Origin: Bacteroides cellulosilyticus
GTDB lineage: Bacteria > Bacteroidota > Bacteroidia > Bacteroidales > Bacteroidaceae
Reading direction: 5' to 3'
DNA: 64,000 nt
NCBI RefSeq assembly: GCF_020091405.1
Contig: NZ_CP081903.1
Span: forward strand, 1,984,001 to 2,048,000
The notes beneath the pieces were generated by a model that was not told the origin of the DNA, did not search any database, and saw only the letters and a list, made by a program, of their open reading frames with translations. Shown in pieces: positions 36,145 through 45,087 of this stretch (its first letter is position 1; the number at the start of each line of letters is the position of its first letter). The translations under genes were made by a program, and so were the position numbers.

Positions 36145-37689
36145 TCAGGCTCCGTGCTTCATAACTTCGTTGACAGCTTCTGATTTAAGGTGTTCTCCGA
36201 CTTTTTTATCGAAAGAAATTTTAAATGAATAGGCATATTCACATGGTTTCTTTTCAGGGAAGAATATTTTTAAACCTTCATCAGTTTGCTTCCAATTAAT
36301 TTTCTCATCAGAACCTAAAAGACTGATGTCTAATATCCGGGCATCGGCTATTGCTTCCTTATCTAAGGATTTTATTAAAATACCATTGTCACTCCAATTC
36401 AGGATAACTGCATAAAAGTCATTGCCTTTGGTTGTAAAGCGCATATCCTGAGCGGTGTAAGCGGTTGCTGTATTGTCAGTGAAAGAACCTTTTGTCGGTT
36501 CGGTATTTCCTTCACCGAATTTCTTCCAGCAACGTGTACCATATATTGCTTCTCCGTTTATTTTCAGCCATTTTCCGATGGAGAGTAATACTTCTTTTTG
36601 CTCGTCGGTAATTGTTCCATCAGCACGGGGGCCGATATTCAACAGTAGATTTCCGTTTTTACTGACTATGTCAATCAAGTCATGTACAATCTGTTCCGGA
36701 CTTTTATTTTCTTCGCCGTCGATGTACGACCATGATTTTTTACCTACAGAAGTATCCGTTTGCCAAGGGAACTGCATCATTTTACCGGACTTTCCTCTTT
36801 CTACGTCCCATACTTGTACATCGGTCGGATATCCCTGTTTGGTATTTACTACTACATTTTCTCCCCAGTCTAAGGAATTGTTATAATAGTAAGCCATAAA
36901 CTTATTAAAGTATGGCATCAATATCGGATTATTTACTGTCCAGTCGAACCAAATGAGTTTGGGCTCGTATTTGTCAATCAGTTCATAAGTGTGAGTGAGC
37001 CACTCACGGGCAAAGTCTTCGGTGTATTTTTCATTATCGTACCTTCTTCCATACAATGAAATAGTTGTATCTTGCACATCGGATGGGAATCTCATTCCAC
37101 CATTATAAAACCAGGCGTTTTCAGCTCTGTGTGTTGATAATCCGAAAATGAGACCTTCTTTTTCTGTAGCTTTTTTCAATAGACCGATGATGTCTTTCTT
37201 TGGTCCCATATTTACGGCATTCCATTCATTCAGGTTGCTGTCGTACATGGAAAAACCATCGTGATGTTCTGCAACAGGCACTACATATTTAGCTCCGGCT
37301 TCTTTGAATAACTTTACCCATTCTTCCGCGTTGAACTTTTCGGCTTTAAATAGAGGGATAAAGTCTTTGTAGCCGAACTTATCATGGGCCCCCCATGTTG
37401 CAATATGATGTTTATATGCATGATGTCCCTCTTGATACATATTACGTGAGTACCATTCGTTGTCGTAGGCCGGAACGGAATAGACTCCCCAATGAATGAA
37501 AATACCAAATTTAGCATCGGCAAACCATTCAGGAAATCGGTAGTTCTCGGCTATATTCTTCCAATCAGGTTGAAAGACTTCTGTTCCTTGAGGCGAAGCG
37601 ACTGAGTCGATGTTGTAGGACCTCTTGTCTATGGACTGGCATGAGGCACACAGAATCAAAGTGAAAATCAAATAAATGTACTTTTTCAT
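36145..37689 (-). CDS. GH29 alpha-L-fucosidase (lipoprotein), last gene of the locus
   Basis: Glycosidase of 514 residues removing alpha-linked L-fucose by a retaining mechanism. Signal with lipobox Cys17 (ILCASC), so probably anchored in the outer membrane. GH29 features: EWFADAKFGIFIHWGVYSVP (HWG near 66), VVPVAEHHDGFSMYDS (EHHDGF near 141), STHRAENAWFYNGG, and LIWFDWTVNN, where Asp249 is the likely nucleophile. A C-terminal beta domain is present. It shares the family but little close identity with the second GH29 at 48393-50033, so the two may prefer different linkages. It is 38 nt after the GH43 gene, at the 3' end of the operon. Confidence 0.93.
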   Translation of the reverse strand: MKKYIYLIFTLILCASCQSIDKRSYNIDSVASPQGTEVFQPDWKNIAENYRFPEWFADAKFGIFIHWGVYSVPAYDNEWYSRNMYQEGHHAYKHHIATWGAHDKFGYKDFIPLFKAEKFNAEEWVKLFKEAGAKYVVPVAEHHDGFSMYDSNLNEWNAVNMGPKKDIIGLLKKATEKEGLIFGLSTHRAENAWFYNGGMRFPSDVQDTTISLYGRRYDNEKYTEDFAREWLTHTYELIDKYEPKLIWFDWTVNNPILMPYFNKFMAYYYNNSLDWGENVVVNTKQGYPTDVQVWDVERGKSGKMMQFPWQTDTSVGKKSWSYIDGEENKSPEQIVHDLIDIVSKNGNLLLNIGPRADGTITDEQKEVLLSIGKWLKINGEAIYGTRCWKKFGEGNTEPTKGSFTDNTATAYTAQDMRFTTKGNDFYAVILNWSDNGILIKSLDKEAIADARILDISLLGSDEKINWKQTDEGLKIFFPEKKPCEYAYSFKISFDKKVGEHLKSEAVNEVMKHGA

Positions 37690-37727
37690 TGTTCTCTTTT
37701 TTTGTTGTAAATATAGAGTTTATTGTA

Positions 37728-39305
37728 TTACAGGTAATGGAAATAATCCACATCTACGAAACCGGTCTCTCCCTTATCATTAAAACAATAAATGCCTACG
37801 CGGTCACCCCGGTAGTTTCCCCATACCAATTGATAGGGTTCGCCAAACGGCAGGAAGTTATCCCCGTCCAGGCTATAATAATAGTGGGATTTACCATCTA
37901 ACCCCCACTGTGTCCTAAGCCATACATATTGCGACCGGATGGGGATTCCTCTCGTTATGTTATCGTTCTTTCTATATTCCAGATAGCAGGTACCCTCTTC
38001 TTTTACTATGCCAATGGCCGAATGTTGTGAAGAGAAGTGGCAAAGCCCGTTCTTTTGTCCGTCTTTCATATTGGAAATATCCATCTTTATCACGACATCA
38101 TTATCCTGCTTTCTGAAAGTCCTCTGCGTAAGTGTATTGCCGGCTTTCAGAAGTTTATCGGCCTCTAAGGGGCGGTAAGCTTTCAGGCGTAACCAGCCCG
38201 GACGTTCGGTGAGTGAAAAGTATTCCTTTCTTGGCTGATAGTTCCACTGCCACTGCGGGGCAAGCCGTTCATCGTCGAAATCATCACTACGCTTGATAGA
38301 TAGTTTCTCAGTATATTTGAAAGGCATCTTTCCACTCCATTTCATTGCACCGATGTTCTGGGGAAGCACTTCACCCGGTATGGGCCAGCCATCTACCCAC
38401 GTAACGGGTAGGAGACTGACAATTCGCCCGCTCCAGTCCCCTGTTCCATGATGGGTAAGAAAATACCAGTTATTGTCTTTTCCCAGAATAATACCTCCTT
38501 GATTCGGTTCCATAGCTTCACAACTGGGTAATGCCAACTGTTTTTCTTCTTTATAGGGTCCTGTTAACTTCCTGGAACGCTTTGCCATGACGTAACGGCC
38601 CACTCCCGGCTTATGCTCACTGAAAATCAGATAATACCAGCCGTTCACCTTAATCAATTTACTGGCTTCCCTGCCACTGCCCGAATTGATGAGTACCGCA
38701 GATTTCCGGTCGATGCTTTTCCCATCTTCAGCCATCTTAAAGAGATAGGTCTTATATCCGTCTGCAAAATGGGTGCCGACAAAGTAGGCTTTCCCGTTGT
38801 CGTCCCACATTGCAGTACAATCGTCCCAGCCTGCTTCGGCAAGAAGCGGTGTCAGTGGTTCCCACGGACCTTCGGGGTGAGCGGCAGAGGTCATGAAGTA
38901 CCCTTCGTCGGGTGTACCGAAGAATAAGTAGAAACGCCCGTTATGATGGCGGAGGGTTCCGGCCCACACGCCACGGCCATAGCGGTCCATGCGGGTCCAG
39001 TTCAGGGATTCACTTATTTGGGTCAGGTCATCTATAATATTGCTGCATATTTCCCAGTTCACCAGGTCTTTGGAGTGTAGCAGCGTCATTCCCGGAGAGA
39101 ACTGGAAGGTGGAGGATATCGCGTAATAGTCTTCACCAACCCGGATACAATCAATATCGCTATAATCTGACGGAATGATGGGGTTCAGGTAGGTACCGTC
39201 TTCCTGGTCGCCCCAGTTTTTCCAGTTCCCCCATTCGGCTTGTTGCTGCCCCATCAGGCAGCCGCTAAAATATACGCAAAAGATTAGTGCTAATAGGTGT
39301 TTCAT
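37728..39305 (-). CDS. GH43 glycosidase (xylosidase/arabinofuranosidase type) with C-terminal beta-sandwich
   Basis: Protein of 525 residues. The five-bladed GH43 propeller starts with NPIIPSDYSDIDCIRVGEDY, with candidate catalytic base Asp50. The pKa-modulating Asp is in the GWDDCTAMWDDNGKAYFVGT region (161-162), and the acid is Glu213 in GREASKLIKVNGWYYLIFSE. The C-terminal 200 residues (RSDDFDDERLAPQWQWNY, HYYYSLDGDNFLPFGEPYQL) are the concanavalin-like module common in GH43 beta-xylosidases and arabinofuranosidases. The signal has a possible lipobox at Cys16. It is 12 nt after the next GH43 gene. Which pentose it releases cannot be decided. Confidence 0.9.
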   Translation of the reverse strand: MKHLLALIFCVYFSGCLMGQQQAEWGNWKNWGDQEDGTYLNPIIPSDYSDIDCIRVGEDYYAISSTFQFSPGMTLLHSKDLVNWEICSNIIDDLTQISESLNWTRMDRYGRGVWAGTLRHHNGRFYLFFGTPDEGYFMTSAAHPEGPWEPLTPLLAEAGWDDCTAMWDDNGKAYFVGTHFADGYKTYLFKMAEDGKSIDRKSAVLINSGSGREASKLIKVNGWYYLIFSEHKPGVGRYVMAKRSRKLTGPYKEEKQLALPSCEAMEPNQGGIILGKDNNWYFLTHHGTGDWSGRIVSLLPVTWVDGWPIPGEVLPQNIGAMKWSGKMPFKYTEKLSIKRSDDFDDERLAPQWQWNYQPRKEYFSLTERPGWLRLKAYRPLEADKLLKAGNTLTQRTFRKQDNDVVIKMDISNMKDGQKNGLCHFSSQHSAIGIVKEEGTCYLEYRKNDNITRGIPIRSQYVWLRTQWGLDGKSHYYYSLDGDNFLPFGEPYQLVWGNYRGDRVGIYCFNDKGETGFVDVDYFHYL

Positions 39306-39317
39306 AATAACTTCTTA

Positions 39318-40706
39318 TTAGTAAATATTCCATTCCCAAATTCCTTTTACGCCCTCTGATATCTTTATCCTGAGATGCCGGTATTTCTTGCCTGGTGCAT
39401 CCGTATGCGGCGACTGTATTCTTATATCTTCATGTCCTCCACAAGCCTCCCATACCTTTCCATCGTTCGAACCTTCAAGCAGATAGGCATGTCCGGCTGT
39501 GGGACGCACAAAGTAGACTTCACTGCGGCGCACCTTCCTGGTTGTTCCCAAATCTGCAACAATCCAGCTTTCATTATCCCTGTCAGCCGCCATCCACCGC
39601 GAGCCATTGGCCCCGTCTGCTGCAAAAGCGGGAACGAAATATTCTGTTCGGCGGCACAAAGTATCCTTCATCGGTTTGATGTGCAAAGCCTCTGCTATAC
39701 TGGACGCATAAATGGTGTCTACCTTTATTTTCTTCTCCCGTTTTACCTTCCGCAAAGCGCCCACTCCTTCCAGACTAAGTTCGACAGGCCGGATGGTGCC
39801 GTCTTCATTAAACTCCAATCGGTTTACATAAGTTTGCCGGTTTGTACTACGCCGCCCAAACTCCAGATAAGCGAAATAATAATCATCCGTTCCTTCCGGA
39901 CTGAATACACAACCATGTCCCGGGCCGAAGACCCCCTTCTTATAATCAGTCGTGGAAATGATATCCTGCTTGGGAAATTCAAACGGTCCCATTGGAGAAA
40001 TCTTGCTCATCACATAGGCGTACTGATACTTTTCGTCTCCTCCAATGGTGTATAAATAATAGTATATTCCTTTTCTTTTAAAGAAAATGGGTCCTTCGGA
40101 ATATTCTTTGTGGGGAGTGGAGATCATTTGAATGTCCGAATCCACCGTTATCATGTCTTTATTAAGTTTAGCCACATGCCTGCGTCCCCAGAACACATAA
40201 GCCTGACCGTCGTCATCAATAAACACCTCAGCATCAATGCCTCCGGGATCTTCTGTTTGTAATAAGGTGGAAGTCGTGAAAGGTTTATGAAACTCATCCT
40301 TTCCACGGGCCAGCATGAAAGGACCATCCGGACTATCCGCTACTGCGGGATACATATATCCGTTTATTGTCGGATAAATATAGTACTTGCCATTAGCAGG
40401 AACAACTTTACTGGGTGCCCAGTACTTTTCTTTCGCGGCAGAAGGGAAATAAGTACCGTCAAAGCTCCAATGAACAAAGTCCTTTGATTTCCATACCACA
40501 GGCGGTCCCGAAGTTTCCAATCCCCGGCCATATCCGTCAGTGGTAGCGTAACAATAGAACGTTCCGTCTATTTCCTGAATGCTTGCATCTGCAATCATAT
40601 CAGGTATCAAGGCATTGCCGAAAGGATTGCTTGCTTCTGTCTGCGCTGTTATTGGCTCTGAAATCAGAACCCCTAACATTAAACTGGTAAAAAGACTTTT
40701 CTTCAT
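39318..40706 (-). CDS. GH43-family glycosidase with C-terminal F5/8 (discoidin-like) domain
   Basis: Protein of 462 residues with a signal peptide (ISEPITAQ). A GH43-like propeller covers about 25-320: NALIPDMIADASIQEIDGTF with candidate base Asp40, DPGGIDAEVFIDDDGQAYVF with Asp158, and EYSEGPIFFKRKGIYYYLYT with candidate acid Glu204. A C-terminal F5/8 type C or CBM32-like domain covers about 350-462 (GSRWMAADRDNESWIVADLG; TAGHAYLLEGSNDGKVWEAC; KKYRHLRIKISEGVKGIWEW). The sugar specificity is unknown. Second of two adjacent GH43 genes, 73 nt after the mutarotase. Confidence 0.88.
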   Translation of the reverse strand: MKKSLFTSLMLGVLISEPITAQTEASNPFGNALIPDMIADASIQEIDGTFYCYATTDGYGRGLETSGPPVVWKSKDFVHWSFDGTYFPSAAKEKYWAPSKVVPANGKYYIYPTINGYMYPAVADSPDGPFMLARGKDEFHKPFTTSTLLQTEDPGGIDAEVFIDDDGQAYVFWGRRHVAKLNKDMITVDSDIQMISTPHKEYSEGPIFFKRKGIYYYLYTIGGDEKYQYAYVMSKISPMGPFEFPKQDIISTTDYKKGVFGPGHGCVFSPEGTDDYYFAYLEFGRRSTNRQTYVNRLEFNEDGTIRPVELSLEGVGALRKVKREKKIKVDTIYASSIAEALHIKPMKDTLCRRTEYFVPAFAADGANGSRWMAADRDNESWIVADLGTTRKVRRSEVYFVRPTAGHAYLLEGSNDGKVWEACGGHEDIRIQSPHTDAPGKKYRHLRIKISEGVKGIWEWNIY

Positions 40707-40779
40707 AATATTATAATCGTTTTAGGGTTACACCTACTTTAAGAAAAAGCAAAGTAAAGCTTTTCTATCAGAATTCTTA

Positions 40780-41166
40780 CTATTCATATAGATGAAACAT
40801 TCGCTCCATCAATTTCCATTTCTCTGCCGAAGTGCTTGTAGGTACACACTCTTGAAATTTGGATACATACTCTTCCCATTCTGCTTGTCTGGGTAAATGA
40901 GAAAGCCTGTCCATTGCTGTTTCCCAATCGAAGTCAAGCGGTGTTTCTATAATCATGAATAACCGGGAACCTAATATATAGATTTCCATCTCTAAAATAC
41001 CTACTGAACGAATGCCGGCTCTTATTTCCGGCCAGGCTTCTTCCCGGCTGTGAATCTTACGGTATTCAGCAATGAGTTCCGGATTATTTTTTAGATTTAA
41101 TGTCTGGCAATACCTTTTTACAGGTACAGCGTGTTGTTTTACTGTGTATCCCTGATTATGTGTCAT
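40780..41166 (-). CDS. L-rhamnose/L-fucose mutarotase family protein
   Basis: Small cytoplasmic enzyme of 128 residues that interconverts alpha and beta anomers of a 6-deoxy-hexose. The core RYCQTLNLKNNPELIAEYRK, IHSREEAWPEIRAGIRSVGI and LEMEIYILGSRLFMIIETPL matches the RhaM/YiiL-type family. The start at 41166 (MTHNQGYTVK) is chosen because a longer frame would overlap the upstream gene and begins with an unlikely basic stretch. In a locus with two fucosidases, L-fucose is the likely substrate rather than rhamnose, by context. Confidence 0.88.
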   Translation of the reverse strand: MTHNQGYTVKQHAVPVKRYCQTLNLKNNPELIAEYRKIHSREEAWPEIRAGIRSVGILEMEIYILGSRLFMIIETPLDFDWETAMDRLSHLPRQAEWEEYVSKFQECVPTSTSAEKWKLMERMFHLYE

Positions 41167-41224
41167 AACTAATTTTACTTTAATTGTTATCCTGAAATCA
41201 ATCTTTTTATCTCTTGTTGTTACC

Positions 41225-41905
41225 TTAAGGGATCGTTGTTTCCGTGAATTCTGAATAGAAATAGTCAATAGCTGTCTCCTCGGGTAGATAGACTGTCCGC
41301 CAACGTAATACCTTTGTCAAGTCACAATCTTCTATACGAGTTTCTGTTTCTGTTATTGGGATTTCAATCATCTTTTCTTCACCGGTGACACCTGTATAAT
41401 GCATTTCACATTTCAAAGCATTGTTTGCAGGCCTCCACGATATAACAACATCATTCTCATCAATGTATAACCTGTCCATTTTCCTGTTGGTAAGGTTACT
41501 CTCATAAAGGTCTCCGTATACATAGCCTTCAATCATGGATTCAATGGAAGAATTGCCTTTGGCATCATACGTAGTAACCGAAAATTCGTATTGTCCTTCG
41601 TCCAAATCATTAATGATGACTTCGAATGGATCGATGGTGTTATCCCGTATGACGTTCAGTTCCAATGATTTATCTTCTTCATCTTGTGACTGCCATCGTA
41701 TGACACATTTCTTTTGAGTCACTCCATACATATAGAATCCTTTCAGCAATATCCGGTTTCTGCCGGAAGAAGCGGTTAGTGAATCAACTTTCCCTACATA
41801 GATGGTCTCTCCGGCATCCAGATAAGGCTGAATATTGTCTAACATATCATCGCAGGATGAACAGATCCCGGCAATTACACAAAGTGTGATAATTATATGT
41901 TTCAT
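41225..41905 (-). CDS. DUF4998-like lipoprotein (probable surface glycan-binding protein)
   Basis: Lipoprotein of 226 residues from ATG 41905 (MKHIIITLCVIAGICSSCDD, lipobox Cys18). Two fibronectin-like beta domains are suggested: LLKGFYMYGVTQKKCVIRWQ, then LNDLDEGQYEF-type strands, and a second half with VISWRPANNALKCEMHYTGV. The arrangement fits DUF4998 proteins placed after SusD in Bacteroides glycan loci, where they are thought to bind the substrate at the cell surface. It lies 10 nt after the preceding lipoprotein gene. Confidence 0.8.
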   Translation of the reverse strand: MKHIIITLCVIAGICSSCDDMLDNIQPYLDAGETIYVGKVDSLTASSGRNRILLKGFYMYGVTQKKCVIRWQSQDEEDKSLELNVIRDNTIDPFEVIINDLDEGQYEFSVTTYDAKGNSSIESMIEGYVYGDLYESNLTNRKMDRLYIDENDVVISWRPANNALKCEMHYTGVTGEEKMIEIPITETETRIEDCDLTKVLRWRTVYLPEETAIDYFYSEFTETTIP

Positions 41906-41915
41906 AAAGCTTTTC

Positions 41916-43118
41916 TTATTTGTTTTCAACTGGTTTTCCATAGAACGTAACTTCCATTAAATGAATAAATTTAACTCCTGTGAATGTACTTAATGCTTTG
42001 AAACGGATATAGCGTACAGCAGGAGCATCTGTCGGGAATATGAATTCTTCACCGGCACTGGCGTATTCCTTATCCTCGTTGGAGAACTGTCCTGCAGGTA
42101 ATCCTGAAGGTTTGTAACTTTCACATGTGGTCAGCAAGGTCCAGCCATCCCAACTTCCGCTTTGGTCTGGTTTGTCGGCGCGTCCCCAGACTTCCCATTC
42201 TTTCATATTCCCGTGCTGGTATATGAAGGAGTCTTCAAGACGTTGCCAATACAAGTAGCGGCTCAGATGAGTGGTAACTCCCAAATCGAATGTAAACCAG
42301 ATAGGCATTGTCTGATTGTCTTGTGGAGAGTGAGCCATATCCCATGAATCACCGTAGTTATGACTACCGTTCCAGATTTTGGCCATCCAATGTCCCCATG
42401 CATTCATTGGGATATCGTTGTCCAATATTACTTCGTTGAATTTACCTTTATCCAGTTCATACTCTTCCCAGGGTGTTACAGTGGCAAATACCGTATCGGT
42501 TGCATTGTCCCATCTGTCTCTGACGATTACTCCGAACATTCTTTCTTCCGGTTTATATCCGCGTGCGGTGATATTGATCTTCTTGGCTGCGGTATAGTTA
42601 GTCTGAGCCGTAGACCACTGATTGAGTGAATCCGGAGTGATTACCTCTATGGCAAGATCGCTTGCAGAAGGGTTCTGCATGGATATTGCAATACCTCCGA
42701 AAGTTTCATTCATTTCCAGGGTATTGTATGCTTCAATATAAGAAGGGGTGAGAGGGACTATATTATAGTTGACCGGTTCTCCGATGTTTTCTTTACGGTC
42801 TACAGCATAGAATGTGATTTGCTTTTCTTCCGTGTCGCCAAAACCCTCAACCTTTAAACTGCTGGAGTATGCAGATACACGGCTTTCCATCTCCTTTCCG
42901 GATGCCAGTTTGTATCTAGCAACGATATACATAAGATCCTCATTGTCCGGACTCCTGAAGTTGATAATGGCACCACCGGCAGTCGGGGTATATGACAGCA
43001 CTTCTACTTTTCCCGGAACTATACCGTCATCCGGTCCATAAGGTTTATGCAGATTATCCTCTTCGCATCCCATTAACAGGAATGTGAATAAACTGATTAG
43101 TATATAAAATTTCTTCAT
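41916..43118 (-). CDS. Surface lipoprotein with DUF4959-DUF5126-DUF5000 architecture
   Basis: Lipoprotein of 400 residues from ATG 43118 (MKKFYILISLFTFLLMGCEE, lipobox Cys18). N-terminal fibronectin-like region (VEVLSYTPTAGGAIINFRSP), a middle beta domain (FGGIAISMQNPSASDLAIEV) and a C-terminal discoidin-like region (PIWFTFDLGVTTHLSRYLYW; PAVRYIRFKALSTFTGVKFI). This is the usual SusE-position protein of this locus type and probably binds the glycan outside the cell. It is 20 nt after SusD. The DUF names are from memory; the lipoprotein signal and position are direct observations. Confidence 0.82.
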   Translation of the reverse strand: MKKFYILISLFTFLLMGCEEDNLHKPYGPDDGIVPGKVEVLSYTPTAGGAIINFRSPDNEDLMYIVARYKLASGKEMESRVSAYSSSLKVEGFGDTEEKQITFYAVDRKENIGEPVNYNIVPLTPSYIEAYNTLEMNETFGGIAISMQNPSASDLAIEVITPDSLNQWSTAQTNYTAAKKINITARGYKPEERMFGVIVRDRWDNATDTVFATVTPWEEYELDKGKFNEVILDNDIPMNAWGHWMAKIWNGSHNYGDSWDMAHSPQDNQTMPIWFTFDLGVTTHLSRYLYWQRLEDSFIYQHGNMKEWEVWGRADKPDQSGSWDGWTLLTTCESYKPSGLPAGQFSNEDKEYASAGEEFIFPTDAPAVRYIRFKALSTFTGVKFIHLMEVTFYGKPVENK

Positions 43119-43138
43119 AATAATGTTCTCCTTTCTTA

Positions 43139-45082
43139 TTACCATCCCGGATTCTGTTTTAGATTCGGATTCTTAATAATATCATCATATTTTACAGGCC
43201 ACAAATAGTCTTTCTGGCTATATTTCTTTTGAGCGATATTGCGAATTACGTAGTAATCTTCCGTATTCTCCTGATCGATGCTCCAACCTCTTACAGAAGT
43301 ATTATTATAGGTACTTCTGGCAAGTTTCCAGCGGCGTAGGTCATGATATCGTATACCTTCGAGAGCCAATTCGATCTGGCGTTCTTTACGTATGATTTCC
43401 CGCATACCTTCTTTGGTGGATGGCTTATTGGGGTTGGTGGAATATTTCTTCCAGGAATCGACTACACCTTCTAAGCCGGAACGCTCTCTTACAATGTCAA
43501 TATTGGTATAAACCTCTGCCGGTACAAATTCTCCGTTTTCAGTTGCTTCATTCAGTGCTTCCGCATACATCAGATACAGATCGGCCAGACGGACGATGGG
43601 GAATGGATACTCTTCAATGACCTCTGACGTTTCAGAAATGATATTTTTGTAGTAAATCAGCTTTTTTGCATAATATCCGGTGATGGAATACAGTGCAAGG
43701 GAAGATTGACCGCTGACCTGGCCTTTCTTTGCTTCCAGATAATACATATCATCCGGATTATTCCTGCCATGTCCATACCAACTTGACCCGTCAAATCCTA
43801 AGGTTCCGTAAAAACGGGGTTCACGGTTAAGATTAAGTTTGGCTGTCTGATATCCTTCTCTGACAAAATATTTATTGTCTTCAGTAGCTGTTGCCACTTG
43901 ATAACGTTCACTATAGTCATTGCTGCTGATCCATTCTTTATCTTCCTCAATAGGCACACCATTACTGGAATAGAACATTTCTGCAATGTCGAGAGTAGGA
44001 GCGTACATTCCTCTGCATGTATATTCTTTCTCAATCTGATAAGCGGCTAATCTTGGCTGACAGTGGCATTGTAAATCACGAGTATGCGATTTACCGCATC
44101 CCCATACAAGTTCTCTGTTAAAGCGTTCTGTCACAGCTTGTCGCACGTTCATAGATTGCATCAATCCATCAGGCAGTTTGGTCAGTGATTCTTCCTTGAA
44201 ATTATAAAGTCCATGACCGGCTTCTATTGCTGTTTTGAGTGCTTCTTCACAGGCATCGGCCGCCAGTTTCCATTTATTGGTACTATATTCCTGTGGGAAA
44301 TAAGGCTCTCCGTCCCAATCTTTAAAGTTGGCATAGTCTGTATTTCCATTGAAGAGTGGGCTGGCTGCTAATAATAATGTTTTGGCTTTGATGGCTAAAG
44401 CGGCAGGTTGGGTGAGACGTCCCATCTCAGTAGCCTCATTCTGAATTTTCAAAGGTAAATCTCCAGCGGCTTCATTTATCAGATTTACTATGTAGTCGAC
44501 AACGGTTTCTACCTTGTCTCGTTTTACACGCACCTCCTCTTCGGTGGCAGAAATGGGGAGATTGACATCTACAATAGGTATAGGACCATATAACTGAAAT
44601 AAATAGAAATGATAGTAAGCTTTTAGTGTTTTTGCCTCAGCAATCCATCTTCTCCTGTCCGTTTCATTCAGGTCAGTAACCCGGCTTCTGTCCGAAACAT
44701 TTTCAATAAAGATGTTACAGTCACGTATGGCTTGGTATAAAGGTTTTCCGCCTTTAATACCATCCCAGTAATTATTAATCGGGTCGCTGACATTTTGTAA
44801 TCCGTTGGCTATACCAAATGCCCACGTGTTACTGAAATAATGATCTTCCATGGTATAATACCAAATATCATTACCTGCGGTCAATCCCGGGTTTTCATGT
44901 TGATTGCCATACAATGGAATGCGTGAGTAACAAGTGACCAGATATTTTTCCGCGTTGGCCCTATTATTGAATGCCATTTCAATGGTTGCTATATTATCCG
45001 GCACAACATCCAGAAAATCTGTACATCCACATAGTGTGCTTACTGCCAGAATAGCAAGTATTTCTCGTATTTTCATATTCAT
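43139..45082 (-). CDS. SusD/RagB-family glycan-binding lipoprotein
   Basis: Outer-membrane lipoprotein of 647 residues (lipobox Cys20 in STLCGC; a start two codons later, 45076, is equally possible). N-terminal TPR-like helices, then typical SusD segments: DFLDVVPDNIATIEMAFNNR, RRWIAEAKTLKAYYHFYLFQ, LYGPIPIVD, the C-terminal FPIVRLADLYLMYAEALNEA and ELALEGIRYHDLRRWKLA. It lies 5 nt after the SusC gene, with which it forms the lid-and-barrel importer. The length is somewhat above the common 500-600 residues, as in systems taking up complex glycans. Confidence 0.95.
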   Translation of the reverse strand: MNMKIREILAILAVSTLCGCTDFLDVVPDNIATIEMAFNNRANAEKYLVTCYSRIPLYGNQHENPGLTAGNDIWYYTMEDHYFSNTWAFGIANGLQNVSDPINNYWDGIKGGKPLYQAIRDCNIFIENVSDRSRVTDLNETDRRRWIAEAKTLKAYYHFYLFQLYGPIPIVDVNLPISATEEEVRVKRDKVETVVDYIVNLINEAAGDLPLKIQNEATEMGRLTQPAALAIKAKTLLLAASPLFNGNTDYANFKDWDGEPYFPQEYSTNKWKLAADACEEALKTAIEAGHGLYNFKEESLTKLPDGLMQSMNVRQAVTERFNRELVWGCGKSHTRDLQCHCQPRLAAYQIEKEYTCRGMYAPTLDIAEMFYSSNGVPIEEDKEWISSNDYSERYQVATATEDNKYFVREGYQTAKLNLNREPRFYGTLGFDGSSWYGHGRNNPDDMYYLEAKKGQVSGQSSLALYSITGYYAKKLIYYKNIISETSEVIEEYPFPIVRLADLYLMYAEALNEATENGEFVPAEVYTNIDIVRERSGLEGVVDSWKKYSTNPNKPSTKEGMREIIRKERQIELALEGIRYHDLRRWKLARSTYNNTSVRGWSIDQENTEDYYVIRNIAQKKYSQKDYLWPVKYDDIIKNPNLKQNPGW

Positions 45083-45087
45083 ATTCT